Origin: Pseudomonas fluorescens
Lineage (GTDB): Bacteria > Pseudomonadota > Gammaproteobacteria > Pseudomonadales > Pseudomonadaceae
Assembly (NCBI RefSeq): GCF_040448305.1
Contig: NZ_CP148752.1
Span: forward strand, 6,576,501 to 6,640,500
Length of the DNA stretch: 64,000 nt
Direction of reading: 5' to 3'
Of this stretch, positions 9,141-18,277 are shown one piece after another. Under the pieces are notes generated by a model, which was given only the letters and a program-made list of their open reading frames with translations, was not told the origin of the DNA and ran no database searches. Position 1 is the stretch's first letter; the number at the start of each line of letters is the position of its first letter. A program made the translations under genes and the position numbers.

Positions 9141-9629
9141 ATGCGTACCAACACTCAGACCAAACGTGAGCTGGACAAGATCGACCGCAACATCCTGCGG
9201 ATCCTGCAAGCGGACGGGCGGATTTCCTTTACGGAGCTTGGGGAAAAGGTCGGGCTCTCGACCACGCCCTGTACTGAGCGGGTCCGGCGTCTGGAGCGCG
9301 AAGGGATCATCATGGGCTACAACGCCAGGCTCAATCCGCAGCACCTGAAGGGTAGTCTGCTGGTTTTTGTCGAGATCAGCCTGGACTACAAATCCGGCGA
9401 TACTTTCGAAGAGTTCCGACGTGCGGTGCTGAAATTGCCCCATGTGCTGGAGTGTCATCTGGTGTCAGGGGATTTCGACTACCTGGTGAAAGCGCGGATT
9501 TCCGAGATGGCTTCGTACCGCAAGTTGCTGGGCGACATCCTGCTCAAGCTGCCTCATGTACGGGAATCCAAGAGCTATATCGTGATGGAAGAGGTGAAGG
9601 AGAGCCTGACTTTGCCTATTCCGGACTGA
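9141..9629 (+). CDS. dadR: Lrp/AsnC family regulator DadR
   Basis: 162-aa leucine-responsive-type regulator. The N-terminal helix-turn-helix spans about residues 12-60 (LDKIDRNILRIL ... GLSTTPCTERVRRLE) and the C-terminal RAM ligand/oligomer domain about 70-155, with HLVSGDFDYLVKARI typical of that fold. The ATG at 9141 follows GGAGGCGCATCCCCT; the longer upstream frame has no conserved sequence. Divergent orientation to dadA and the family together support the role of alanine-sensing activator of dadAX. In some pseudomonads the same gene is simply called lrp. Confidence 0.93.
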   Translation: MRTNTQTKRELDKIDRNILRILQADGRISFTELGEKVGLSTTPCTERVRRLEREGIIMGYNARLNPQHLKGSLLVFVEISLDYKSGDTFEEFRRAVLKLPHVLECHLVSGDFDYLVKARISEMASYRKLLGDILLKLPHVRESKSYIVMEEVKESLTLPIPD

Positions 9630-9656
9630 AGATTTTCCGGTGTCTGTTCAGCCCCC

Positions 9657-9720
9657 ATCGCGAGCAGGCTCGCTCCCACAGGTACGGCGTCGTCCTTGTG
9701 GGAGCGAGCCTGCTCGCGAA
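9657..9720. repeat. REP doublet, short spacer
   Basis: Two facing REP hairpins with the GCGAGCAGGCTCGCTCCCAC variant (CAG/CTG rather than CAA/TTG in the loop) and only about 16 bases between them, in the gap between convergent dadR and the YkgJ-family gene. Confidence 0.9.
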
Positions 9721-9740
9721 TGCAGGCGACTCGGTCTTTC

Positions 9741-10094
9741 TTAAACCAGCACCTGTCGGTTCGAAGCCATGTACTCGAACACCTGTTTCTCCACCCGCGG
9801 ATGAATCAGCTCCATCGGCCCGCGCCCATTGGGGCACGGTAAGGTCTTGGTGGTGCCGAACAACCGGCAGATCAGCGGCCGCTCGTCATACACCGTGCAA
9901 CCATTCGGCCCCAGATGCACACAGTTGAGCTCTTCCATGGCGGCCTCCTGCTCGGCGCGGGTCTTGCGCGGCAGGCGCGACATTTCTTCGGGCGAGGTGG
10001 TCACCGGCCCGCAGCAGTCATGGCAGCCGGGCACGCACTCGAACGAGGGAATCTGTTGTCGCAATGTGCGGATTATCTGGCTGTTGCAGCTCAT
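9741..10094 (-). CDS. YkgJ-family cysteine cluster protein
   Basis: 117-aa protein of the YkgJ (UPF0153) zinc- or iron-chelating family. Cysteines are arranged as FECVPGCHDCCGPV near residues 19-32, then CVHLGPNGCTVYDERPLICRLFG in the middle, and one more in LPCPNG; these are the family's metal-binding clusters. I start at MSCNSQIIR (10094) rather than five residues upstream, because the upstream residues are not family-like; either is possible. Function is unknown in general. It is convergent with dadR and divergent from the flavoenzyme gene at 10242. Confidence 0.82.
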   Translation of the reverse strand: MSCNSQIIRTLRQQIPSFECVPGCHDCCGPVTTSPEEMSRLPRKTRAEQEAAMEELNCVHLGPNGCTVYDERPLICRLFGTTKTLPCPNGRGPMELIHPRVEKQVFEYMASNRQVLV

Positions 10095-10241
10095 TGAAGC
10101 GGTGACCAATAGCGGAATAGAGCGCGATTCTGACGCAAAAGCCCCGATCCAGACAGCACCAGCCGACCAATGTTGCCCGCCAGGAAAGGTCCGGCTTATG
10201 CTCCGTCAGGTTTTCCAAACGCAAGAATCAGGAACACGCAC

Positions 10242-11549
10242 ATGAATGCCCGTGCTCAACAGCCTGCCCTGAACCACACCGCGTCCTACTACGCCGCCAG
10301 CAGCCTGCCGCAGCCCGAACTTCCGGCGCTCAAAGGCGAAGTGCTGGCCGATGTCTGTGTGGTGGGCGGCGGGTTTTCGGGGTTGAACACGGCGCTTGAG
10401 CTGGCCGAACGCGGTCTCAGCGTGGTGTTGCTTGAAGCCCATAGAATCGGCTGGGGCGCCAGTGGTCGCAATGGCGGGCAGCTGATTCGTGGCGTCGGCC
10501 ACGGCCTCGATCAGTTCACCAACGTCATCGGTGCCGAAGGTGTTCGGCAAATGAAACTCATGGGCCTGGAAGCCGTGGAAATCGTCCGGCAACGGGTCGA
10601 GCGCTTCCAGATCCCCTGCGACCTGACCTGGGGTTACTGCGACCTCGCCAACAAGCCCCGTGACCTTGAAGGCTTCGCCGAGGATGCCGAAGAACTGCGC
10701 AGCCTCGGTTATCGCTACGAGACCCGTTTGCTGCAAGCCAACGAGATGCACACCGTGGTCGGCTCCACGCGCTATGTGGGTGGCCTGATCGACATGGGTT
10801 CGGGGCACCTGCATCCACTGAACCTGGCCTTGGGCGAAGCCGCTGCGGCACAACGACTGGGGGTCCAGCTGTTCGAGCACTCGGCCGTGACCCGCATCGA
10901 CTATGGCCCCGAGGTCAAGGTCCATACCGCCGAGGGCTCGGTGCGCGCCAAGACCCTGGTGCTGGGTTGCAATGCCTACCTCAACAACCTCAACCCGGAG
11001 CTCAGCGGCAAAGTCCTGCCCGCCGGAAGCTACATCATCGCCACCGAACCGTTGAGCGAAGAACTGGCTCACGCCCTGCTACCGCAGAACATGGCGGTCT
11101 GTGACCAGCGGGTGGCGCTGGACTATTACCGGCTCTCGGCGGACCGGCGCCTGCTGTTTGGCGGCGCCTGCCATTACTCGGGCCGTGACCCGAAAGACAT
11201 CGCCGCATACATGCGCCCGAAAATGCTCGAGGTTTTCCCGCAGCTGAGCGCAGTGAAGATCGATTACCAATGGGGCGGCATGATCGGCATCGGCGCCAAT
11301 CGCCTGCCGCAGATCGGGCGACTCAAGGACCAGCCGAACGTATACTACGCCCAGGCCTATTCCGGTCACGGCGTGAATGCCACGCACCTCGCCGGCAAGC
11401 TGCTGGCCGAAGCGATTAGCGGGCAGCACAGTGGTGGTTTCGACCTGTTTGCCAAGGTGCCGCACATCACCTTCCCCGGCGGCAAGCATTTGCGCTCACC
11501 GTTGCTGGCGCTGGGGATGTTGTGGCATCGGCTTAAAGAGTTGGTCTGA
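10242..11549 (+). CDS. pauB: FAD-dependent oxidoreductase, gamma-glutamylputrescine oxidase-like
   Basis: 435-aa DAO-family flavoenzyme. The FAD fold is at residues 37-60 (VCVVGGGFSGLNTALELAE) and is followed by IGWGASGRNGGQL, a signature of the PuuB/PauB and related amine oxidases; the C-terminal FAD contact is YSGHGVNATHLAGKLLAE. PauB enzymes oxidise gamma-glutamyl-putrescine or -cadaverine to the aldehyde with release of peroxide. Close placement to pauR and kauB/pauC supports this over other DAO-family roles, but pseudomonads carry several paralogues with different substrates. The start is set by AGGAACACGCAC upstream of the ATG. Confidence 0.8.
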   Translation: MNARAQQPALNHTASYYAASSLPQPELPALKGEVLADVCVVGGGFSGLNTALELAERGLSVVLLEAHRIGWGASGRNGGQLIRGVGHGLDQFTNVIGAEGVRQMKLMGLEAVEIVRQRVERFQIPCDLTWGYCDLANKPRDLEGFAEDAEELRSLGYRYETRLLQANEMHTVVGSTRYVGGLIDMGSGHLHPLNLALGEAAAAQRLGVQLFEHSAVTRIDYGPEVKVHTAEGSVRAKTLVLGCNAYLNNLNPELSGKVLPAGSYIIATEPLSEELAHALLPQNMAVCDQRVALDYYRLSADRRLLFGGACHYSGRDPKDIAAYMRPKMLEVFPQLSAVKIDYQWGGMIGIGANRLPQIGRLKDQPNVYYAQAYSGHGVNATHLAGKLLAEAISGQHSGGFDLFAKVPHITFPGGKHLRSPLLALGMLWHRLKELV

Positions 11550-11576
11550 AGGATTCTCTGCGTCTTTGCCGACGCT

Positions 11577-11670
11577 ATCGCGAGCAAGCTCGCTCCCACA
11601 GGGAATGATGGTGTTCACAAAATTTGTGCTCACCGCCGGTCCTTGTGGGAGCGAGCTTGCTCGCGATGAG
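11577..11670. repeat. REP doublet (REPIN)
   Basis: Inverted REP pair (GCGAGCAAGCTCGCTCCCAC on the left, complement on the right) between convergent pauB and the DUF1127 gene, separated by about 50 unrelated bases. Confidence 0.92.
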
Positions 11671-11692
11671 GCCCTGAAGAACGCCGCCAAAA

Positions 11693-11938
11693 TCAGATCC
11701 GCCAGAAAGGCTTCAGTCCCTCCTCCCGCGCCTGCTCCCGCGTCAGCCCGATATCCTTGAGCTGATCGGCCGTCAGGGCCAGCAAGGCCTTGCGCGTGTG
11801 CAGGCGACGCCAGAACTGGTCCCAGCGACTCAGGCCGGACGACGCATTGCCCATGCCCGCCTCCCGCGCGCCGTTGTTCTGCCCGGTCGCCAGTTCCTGA
11901 CTGTGTAACGTCAGCCGCACATCGCTCAAACCGTTCAT
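11693..11938 (-). CDS. DUF1127 small protein
   Basis: 81-aa protein whose C-terminal 45 residues form a DUF1127 (YjiS-like) domain: an aromatic/basic helix (SRWDQFWRRLHTRKALL) then LTADQLKDIGLTREQA. Some short DUF1127 proteins in other proteobacteria bind RNA or affect stress and phosphate responses, but this one has not been characterised to my knowledge. It is divergent from the MocR gene at 12117, an arrangement that suggests control by that regulator through the palindrome at 12016-12038. Confidence 0.85.
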   Translation of the reverse strand: MNGLSDVRLTLHSQELATGQNNGAREAGMGNASSGLSRWDQFWRRLHTRKALLALTADQLKDIGLTREQAREEGLKPFWRI

Positions 11939-12015
11939 CTTGGATGCTCCTGTTTACTTGGGTAGCCAGAGGTTCCATGATGCGTGGGCGCGCAAAAGCA
12001 TTACAGATTCAAAGC

Positions 12016-12038
12016 AACTGTATTAACTCCATACAGTT
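12016..12038. promoter_or_regulatory. Perfect inverted repeat, likely MocR operator
   Basis: Arms AACTGTAT (12016-12023) and ATACAGTT (12031-12038) with the 7-base spacer TAACTCC, between the divergent DUF1127 and MocR genes. A third CTGTA half-site lies at 12078-12082, next to GGTTAACC. MocR proteins usually bind such repeated half-sites in their own divergent promoter; binding here is inferred. Confidence 0.65.
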
Positions 12039-12116
12039 TTGCCGATTCCGCCACTGAATCCTCATTTTTTGCCCGATCTGTACTGGTTAACCGATCACCC
12101 TTATCGAGGCTGCACC

Positions 12117-13550
12117 ATGACCCTTTACGTCAACCTCGCCGAATTGCTCGGCACACGTATCGAACAGGGCTTCTATCGCCCCGGTGACCGGCTGCCTTCG
12201 GTACGGGCGCTGAGCGTCGAGCACGGCGTCAGCCTGAGCACGGTGCAGCAGGCCTATCGGGTGCTGGAGGACAGCGGGCTGGCCATGCCACGGCCAAAAT
12301 CCGGGTACTTCGTCCCCGCCAGCCGCGAACTGCCGGATTTGCCGGCAGTCGGCCGCCCGGCCCAACGGCCAGTGGACATTTCCCAATGGGATCAAGTGCT
12401 GGAATTGATTCGCGCCGTGCCGCGCAAAGACGTGGTGCAACTGGGCCGCGGCATGCCGGACATCACCAGTCCGACGATGAAACCGCTGCTGCGTGACCTG
12501 GCGCGAATCAGCCGTCGGCAGGACATGCCCGGGCTGTATTACGACAACATCCACGGCAACCTCGAACTGCGCGAACAGATCGCTCGCCTGATGCTCGATT
12601 CCGGCTGCCAGCTGAGCGCCAGCGAACTGGTGGTCACCACCGGTTGCCACGAAGCGCTGTCCACCAGCATTCGCGCAATCTGCGAGCCCGGCGACATTGT
12701 CGCGGTGGACTCGCCGAGCTTTCACGGCGCGATGCAGACCCTCAAGGGCCTGGGCATGAAAGCCCTGGAAATCCCCACCGATCCGCTGACCGGCATCAGT
12801 CTCGAAGCGCTGGAACTGGCCCTGGAGCAGTGGCCGATCAAGCTCATACAGCTGACCCCCAACTGCAACAACCCGTTGGGCTACATCATGCCGGAGTCGC
12901 GCAAACGCGCGTTGTTGACGCTTGCCCAGCGCTATGACGTGGCGATCATCGAGGACGATGTGTATGGCGAACTGGCCTATACCTATCCGCGACCACGCAC
13001 GATCAAATCCTTCGACGAGGACGGTCGCGTCCTGTTGTGCAGCTCGTTTTCCAAGACCCTGGCGCCGGGCCTGCGCATCGGCTGGGTCGCGCCCGGCCGC
13101 TATCTGGAACGGGTGCTGCACATGAAATACATCAGCACCGGATCCACAGCGCCACAGCCGCAGATCGCCATCGCCGAGTTTCTCAAGGGCGGCCATTTCG
13201 AGCCGCATTTGCGACGAATGCGCACGCAATACCAACGCAATCGCGACGTGATGATTGATTGGGTGACCCGCTATTTCCCGGCCGGCACTCGCGCGAGTCG
13301 CCCACAAGGCAGCTTCATGCTGTGGGTCGAACTTCCGGAAGGTTTCGACACCCTGAAACTGAATCGTGCATTGCACGACCAGGGCGTACAGATTGCCGTG
13401 GGCAGCATTTTTTCCGCCTCCGGCAAGTACCGCAATTGCCTGCGCATGAACTACGCTGCCAAGCCAACACCGCAGATCGAAGACGCGGTGCGCAAGGTGG
13501 GTGTGACAGCGATCAAACTGCTGGCGGAAACCGATCAGCTCAGCGACTGA
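12117..13550 (+). CDS. MocR-family regulator (GntR HTH fused to aminotransferase fold)
   Basis: 477 aa. The N-terminal winged helix of GntR type occupies about residues 1-70 (GDRLPSVRALSVEHGVSLSTVQQAYRVLE), a linker follows, and the rest is a fold-type I aminotransferase domain with the PLP lysine in SSFSKTLAPGLRIGW and the substrate-binding CNNPLGYIMP. Members sense PLP or PLP-amine adducts and control vitamin B6, taurine, GABA or ectoine genes; the target here is not evident. It faces the DUF1127 gene across the perfect palindrome at 12016. The start at 12117 gives the family's normal N-terminus (MTLYVNLAELL). Confidence 0.92.
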   Translation: MTLYVNLAELLGTRIEQGFYRPGDRLPSVRALSVEHGVSLSTVQQAYRVLEDSGLAMPRPKSGYFVPASRELPDLPAVGRPAQRPVDISQWDQVLELIRAVPRKDVVQLGRGMPDITSPTMKPLLRDLARISRRQDMPGLYYDNIHGNLELREQIARLMLDSGCQLSASELVVTTGCHEALSTSIRAICEPGDIVAVDSPSFHGAMQTLKGLGMKALEIPTDPLTGISLEALELALEQWPIKLIQLTPNCNNPLGYIMPESRKRALLTLAQRYDVAIIEDDVYGELAYTYPRPRTIKSFDEDGRVLLCSSFSKTLAPGLRIGWVAPGRYLERVLHMKYISTGSTAPQPQIAIAEFLKGGHFEPHLRRMRTQYQRNRDVMIDWVTRYFPAGTRASRPQGSFMLWVELPEGFDTLKLNRALHDQGVQIAVGSIFSASGKYRNCLRMNYAAKPTPQIEDAVRKVGVTAIKLLAETDQLSD

Positions 13551-13610
13551 CTTTTCTTCGGGAATCGGCGTCCATATGCCTATCTGCGCCGCCAAACGGA
13601 ACGATCCTAC

Positions 13611-15185
13611 GTGAGAGTCAGACAGCCCCTGCTTGCTCTTCTGCTACTCGCCGCGTTCCTGGGCGGTTGCTCCAGCTTCGACGTTCAGCGTGTGCCGAGC
13701 CAGGCGCTGCCAGCTGCAGACTCCGCATTCGGTCGCTCGGTCCAGGCGCAAGCCGCACCCTACAACGGACAATCGGGTTTTCGCCTGCTATCGGACAGCA
13801 CCGAGGCCTTCACCGCCCGCGCCGAACTGATCCGTAACGCCCAAAGCAGCCTCGACTTGCAGTACTACATCGTGCACGACGGCATCAGCACGCGCATGTT
13901 GATCGCGGAGTTGCTCAAGGCCGCCGACCGGGGTGTGCGGGTGCGGGTCTTGCTCGACGACACCACCAGCGACGGCCTGGACCGGGTCATCGCGACCCTC
14001 GCCGCGCATCAGAACATTCAGATCCGCGTGTTCAACCCGCTGAATCTTGGCCGCAGTACGGGTGTGACGCGCACCGTGGGCCGGCTGTTCAACCTGTCGC
14101 AACAGCATCGACGCATGCATAACAAGTTGTGGCTGGCGGACAACAGCATGGCCATCGTCGGCGGGCGCAATCTGGGGGACGAGTATTACGATGCCGAGCC
14201 CAACATGAATTTCACCGACATCGACATGCTCGGTGTCGGCCCGGTCGCCGAGCAACTCGGGCACAGTTTCGACCAGTACTGGAACAGCGCCCTGAGCAAG
14301 CCGATCGACGAATTCCTGTCGAGCAAACCCACCCCCCGGGACCTGGAAAACACCCGCACCCGACTGGAAGAGTCCCTGGCGGAGACACGCAACCAGAATC
14401 ACGCGCTCTACAAACACTTGATGACCTTCACCACCCACCCTCGCCTGGACATCTGGCGCCGCGAACTGATCTGGGCCTGGAACCAGGCATTGTGGGATGC
14501 GCCGAGCAAGGTACTGGCCAAGGGCGAACCCGATCCGCAGTTGCTGCTGACCACGCAACTCGCACCTGAACTCAATAACGTCAGCAAAGAGCTGATCATG
14601 ATCTCGGCCTACTTTGTGCCCGGCCAGCCGGGGCTGGTGTACCTGACCGGGCGCGCCGATGCCGGCGTTTCCGTGAGTTTGCTGACCAATTCACTGGAAG
14701 CCACGGACGTTCCCGCCGTACACGGTGGCTACGCACCCTATCGCAGGGCGCTGCTGGAGCACGGCGTGAAGCTGTACGAATTGCGTAGCCAACCCGGCGA
14801 GGAAGGCGGCAGCGGTAGCGGGCCGCATCTGTTTTCCAGCAACGCCTATCACAGCTCTGACTCCAGCCTGCACAGCAAGGCGATGATCTTCGACCAGCAG
14901 AAGTCCTTTATCGGTTCGTTCAATTTCGATCCGCGCTCGGTGCTGTGGAACACCGAAGTCGGCGTGCTGGTGGACAGTCCGGAATTGGCTGCACGGGTCC
15001 GCGAACTGGCGCTGCAGGGTATGGCTCCGGCCCTGAGTTATCAGGTGGAGCTGGAAAACGATCAGATCGTCTGGACCACCGAAGACGACGGAAAAATGCA
15101 CACCCTGGCCAAGGAGCCAGGGAGTTGGTGGCGGCGCTTCAATGCGTGGATGAGCAATACGGTGGGCCTGGAGAAGATGTTGTAA
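13611..15185 (+). CDS. Phospholipase D/cardiolipin synthase-like lipoprotein
   Basis: 524-aa PLD-superfamily protein with two complete HKD motifs: HRRMHNKLWLADNSMAIVGG in the middle and LHSKAMIFDQQKSFIGSFNF near the C-terminus. A lipoprotein signal (LGGC, cysteine 20) with serine at +2 predicts anchoring in the outer membrane. The architecture resembles the ClsC/YmdC group of cardiolipin synthases rather than secreted phospholipases. It starts with GTG at 13611 with only a weak Shine-Dalgarno (GGAACG); this start gives the intact lipobox. It follows the MocR gene by 60 bases on the same strand, though no functional tie is apparent. Confidence 0.86.
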   Translation: MRVRQPLLALLLLAAFLGGCSSFDVQRVPSQALPAADSAFGRSVQAQAAPYNGQSGFRLLSDSTEAFTARAELIRNAQSSLDLQYYIVHDGISTRMLIAELLKAADRGVRVRVLLDDTTSDGLDRVIATLAAHQNIQIRVFNPLNLGRSTGVTRTVGRLFNLSQQHRRMHNKLWLADNSMAIVGGRNLGDEYYDAEPNMNFTDIDMLGVGPVAEQLGHSFDQYWNSALSKPIDEFLSSKPTPRDLENTRTRLEESLAETRNQNHALYKHLMTFTTHPRLDIWRRELIWAWNQALWDAPSKVLAKGEPDPQLLLTTQLAPELNNVSKELIMISAYFVPGQPGLVYLTGRADAGVSVSLLTNSLEATDVPAVHGGYAPYRRALLEHGVKLYELRSQPGEEGGSGSGPHLFSSNAYHSSDSSLHSKAMIFDQQKSFIGSFNFDPRSVLWNTEVGVLVDSPELAARVRELALQGMAPALSYQVELENDQIVWTTEDDGKMHTLAKEPGSWWRRFNAWMSNTVGLEKML

Positions 15186-15215
15186 GACTCGACCGCCACA
15201 GTTCTCCGATGCTCA

Positions 15216-16358
15216 TCAGGCTGGCTGAGCAGTGCCAAACGCCCCTTGCCGCGAGACCACAATCAACACGCCCAAGGCCCCCACCGCCATCAGCAACGGC
15301 AACGCATGGCCGTTGATCCACTGGCTGCCGGCACCCGCCAGCAGCGGCCCGACCAGGCAACCAATCCCCCACAGCTGAGCAATGTGCGCGTTAGCCCGCA
15401 CCAGCGCATCGTCGCGATAACGCTCGCCGATCAGAATCAACGACAAGGTAAACAACCCGCCAGCGCTGGCACCGAACAGCACCCACAAGGACCAGATCAG
15501 CAGCGTGTCGATCAGCAACGGGATTGCCAGGCTCGACATCAGCAGGACCACTGCACAACCGGTGAACAACGCGCGCCGCGACAAGCGATCGGCCAACGCG
15601 CCAATCGGCAATTGCAGCACCGCATCGCCGACCACCACCGTACTGACCATCGCCAGGGCGATCTCGGTGGTGAAGCCCTGGCGCAGGCAATAGACCGGCA
15701 ACAACGTCAGAATCATCGCCTCGAACGCAGCGAACAACGACACAGCCCAGGCAATCGCCGGCAGGCCACGACAGAAAGCGAGCAGATCACTCAAGGTCAC
15801 GCTGCTGGCCTCGCTGCTCGGCGCACCACTGCGCCCCAGCAACAGAAACGGAGCAGCCATCAGCAAACCGACGCCCACCCAAAAGCCATAGTCGTGCTCG
15901 GTACCGAGGAAACCCAGCAACACCGGCCCTGCCAGCTGACTCAAGGCGTAGCTGCTGCCATACAGTGCCACCAACCGCCCGCGCCATTGCTCGACCACCA
16001 GTTGATTGATCCAGCTTTCACCGATGATGAATACGAGGGTCAGGATCACCCCGATCATCAGCCGCAGCACCAACCAGATCGGATAGCTCGGCAACAGCGC
16101 CAGCAAACCGATCGAAACCGCCCCAGCCCACAAGCACAGGCGCATCAGATTGGCCGTGCCGAATCGCGCCGCCAGATGGCTGGAGATTTTCGCCCCCAAC
16201 AGGACGCCGATGGCCGGCATCGCCGCCATCACGCCAATGGCAAACGAGCCGTAGCCCCAGCTTTCCAGGCGAAACGACACCAGCGGCATGCTGACACCCA
16301 GGGCCAGGCCGACACTCAGGACAGATGCCAAAACGGCGAAATACGTCGCCCAACGCAT
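15216..16358 (-). CDS. MFS transporter, YcaD-like
   Basis: 380-aa inner-membrane protein with about twelve hydrophobic segments. The loop GAKISSHLAARFG between helices 2 and 3 and the matching GALADRLSRRALF in the second half are the major facilitator motif A positions. The overall sequence is like the YcaD/UMF group of uncharacterised MFS carriers. Substrate cannot be predicted. The gene is convergent with the phospholipase-D gene and separated from kauB by a REP doublet. Confidence 0.85.
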   Translation of the reverse strand: MRWATYFAVLASVLSVGLALGVSMPLVSFRLESWGYGSFAIGVMAAMPAIGVLLGAKISSHLAARFGTANLMRLCLWAGAVSIGLLALLPSYPIWLVLRLMIGVILTLVFIIGESWINQLVVEQWRGRLVALYGSSYALSQLAGPVLLGFLGTEHDYGFWVGVGLLMAAPFLLLGRSGAPSSEASSVTLSDLLAFCRGLPAIAWAVSLFAAFEAMILTLLPVYCLRQGFTTEIALAMVSTVVVGDAVLQLPIGALADRLSRRALFTGCAVVLLMSSLAIPLLIDTLLIWSLWVLFGASAGGLFTLSLILIGERYRDDALVRANAHIAQLWGIGCLVGPLLAGAGSQWINGHALPLLMAVGALGVLIVVSRQGAFGTAQPA

Positions 16359-16406
16359 GTTCCACGCTCCTGTGGATTAATATTTTTTTCAGGACACACA
16401 AAACAA

Positions 16407-16496
16407 TGTGGGAGCGGGCTTGCCCGCGAAGAGGTCATCACATCCAACATCAACGTTGGCTGATACACCGCCTTCGCGAGCAAGCCCGCTCCCACA
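16407..16496. repeat. REP doublet (GGGC variant)
   Basis: Inverted REP pair. The left copy has GTGGGAGCGGGCTTGCCCGC, a stem variant with GGGC/GCCC; the right copy is the GCGAGCAAGCCCGC hybrid. It lies between the MFS gene start and the kauB stop. Confidence 0.9.
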
Positions 16497-16549
16497 AGGG
16501 GTCTGTGTCGTTCGGGAGGCCTGCTCTACAACAGACCTCCCTTAACGGC

Positions 16550-18043
16550 TTACAACTTGATCCAGGTCGCCTTCAGCTCGGTGTATTTGTCGAACGCGTG
16601 CAAGGACTTGTCACGACCGTTGCCGGACTGCTTGAAGCCACCGAACGGAGCGGTCATGTCGCCACCGTCATACTGGTTGACCCATACGCTACCGGCACGC
16701 AGTGCACGGGCGGTGAGGTGAGCCTTGGAAATGTCCGCAGTCCAGACCGCAGCGGCCAGGCCGTACGGAGTGTCGTTGGCGATCGCGATGGCTTCTTCGG
16801 CGCTGTCGAATGCGATGACCGACAGTACCGGGCCGAAGATTTCTTCCTGGGCGATTTTCATCGCGTTGCTCACGCCATCGAAAATCGTCGGTTCAACGTA
16901 AGTGCCGCCAGTTTCCTGGAGCGTACGCTTGCCACCGGCCACCAGCTTGGCGCCGTCGGCATGACCAGACTCGATGTAGGACAGTACGGTATTCATCTGC
17001 TGGGTATCGACCAGCGCGCCAACATTGGTCGCCGGATCCAGCGGGTTACCCGGCTTCCAGGTTTTCAGTGCTTCGATCACCAGCGGCAGGAATTTGTCCT
17101 TGATCGAACGCTCCACCAGCAGGCGTGAGCCAGCAGTGCAGACTTCGCCCTGGTTGAAGGCGATGGCACCCGCAGCCGCTTCGGCAGCGTCTTGCAGGTT
17201 CGGCGCATCGGCGAACACGATGTTCGGGCTCTTGCCGCCGGCTTCGAGCCAGACGCGCTTCATGTTCGACTCGCCGGAGTAGATCAGCAGTTGCTTGGCG
17301 ATTTTGGTCGAACCGGTAAACACCAGGGTGTCGACGTCGTTGTGCAGGGCCAAGGCCTTGCCGACGGTGTGGCCATAACCCGGCAGCACGTTCAGCACGC
17401 CTTTCGGGATGCCGGCTTCGACAGCCAGCTCGGCGATGCGGATGGCGGTCAGCGGGGATTTTTCGGACGGCTTGAGGATCACCGAGTTACCGGTGGACAG
17501 CGCAGGACCGAGTTTCCAGCACGCCATCATCAGCGGGAAGTTCCACGGCACGATGGCGCCAACCACGCCCACTGGCTCGCGAGTCACCAGACCCAGCTGA
17601 TCGTGCGGGGTGGCCGCGACTTCGTCGTAGATCTTGTCGATGGCTTCGCCGCTCCAGCTCAGGGCTTGCGCCGCGCCGGGAACGTCGATGTACAGGGAAT
17701 CGCTGATCGGCTTACCCATGTCCAGGGTTTCAAGCAGGGCCAGCTCTTCGGCGTGCTGTTTCAGCAGGCCGGCGAAACGGATCATGGTGGATTTGCGCTT
17801 GGTCGGCGCCAGGCGCGACCAGACACCGGAATTGAATGTGGCGCGAGCGTTTTCCACGGCGCGCTGGGCATCGGCGGCGTCACAGCTGGCAATCTTGCCC
17901 AGCAGACGGCCATCGACCGGGCTGATGCACTCGAAAGTCTCGCCGGAAACGGCGGCGGTGTATTCGCCATTGATATAGGCGCGGCCTTCGATTTTCAGGT
18001 CGCGGGCACGTTGTTCCCAGTCGGCACGGGTCAGGGTGGTCAT
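16550..18043 (-). CDS. kauB: Gamma-glutamyl-gamma-aminobutyraldehyde / guanidinobutyraldehyde dehydrogenase
   Basis: 497-aa NAD(P)-dependent aldehyde dehydrogenase. The coenzyme site PWNFPLMMACWKLGPAL is at 166-182, the general-base glutamate at E267 (LEAGGKSPNIV) and the nucleophile at C302 (NQGEVCTAGSR). It is closest in style to PuuC/KauB(PauC), which oxidise aldehydes from polyamine, agmatine and arginine breakdown. pauR and pauB lie within 12 kb. The leader has GAGGAGG close before the ATG; read as A-R-N triplets, AATAAGAGGAGG could also attract Hfq/Crc, but it is G-rich and this is weak. No aminotransferase gene accompanies it here. Confidence 0.88.
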   Translation of the reverse strand: MTTLTRADWEQRARDLKIEGRAYINGEYTAAVSGETFECISPVDGRLLGKIASCDAADAQRAVENARATFNSGVWSRLAPTKRKSTMIRFAGLLKQHAEELALLETLDMGKPISDSLYIDVPGAAQALSWSGEAIDKIYDEVAATPHDQLGLVTREPVGVVGAIVPWNFPLMMACWKLGPALSTGNSVILKPSEKSPLTAIRIAELAVEAGIPKGVLNVLPGYGHTVGKALALHNDVDTLVFTGSTKIAKQLLIYSGESNMKRVWLEAGGKSPNIVFADAPNLQDAAEAAAGAIAFNQGEVCTAGSRLLVERSIKDKFLPLVIEALKTWKPGNPLDPATNVGALVDTQQMNTVLSYIESGHADGAKLVAGGKRTLQETGGTYVEPTIFDGVSNAMKIAQEEIFGPVLSVIAFDSAEEAIAIANDTPYGLAAAVWTADISKAHLTARALRAGSVWVNQYDGGDMTAPFGGFKQSGNGRDKSLHAFDKYTELKATWIKL

Positions 18044-18277
18044 GCGAGTGTCCTCCTCTTATTGATACGACACCCGCGTTCTTCGCGGGCGCTGTCAGGA
18101 ATTCTGCCCGGCCAGCCTGCTTTTCGGCCCAAGGCATCCACCACCCTAAACCAGCCGCATATGAAGTTTCAATATATTTGACAAAACGCTGGCAAACGGC
18201 CTTGCGATGTTCATTTTAATAAACATAGACTTTGGCTTTAACAACCACTCGCACCGCAATGACGGGGGATTAGAACA
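18044..18277. promoter_or_regulatory. kauB/cupin divergent control region with two near-palindromes
   Basis: Contains TCAA-TATAT-TTGA at 18169-18181 and, at 18207-18226, arms ATGTTCATT and AATAAACAT (one mismatch) around TT. The surrounding 18165-18245 is A/T-rich. Either repeat could be the operator of a regulator such as PauR, but no binding motif was matched. Confidence 0.5.

Noticed and set aside
12087..13595. 502-codon frame opposite the MocR gene
   Set aside because: Shadow frame without motifs; the MocR frame has both expected domains.
15246..16463. 405-codon frame opposite the MFS gene
   Set aside because: Gln/His/Arg-rich antisense translation typical of membrane-gene shadows.
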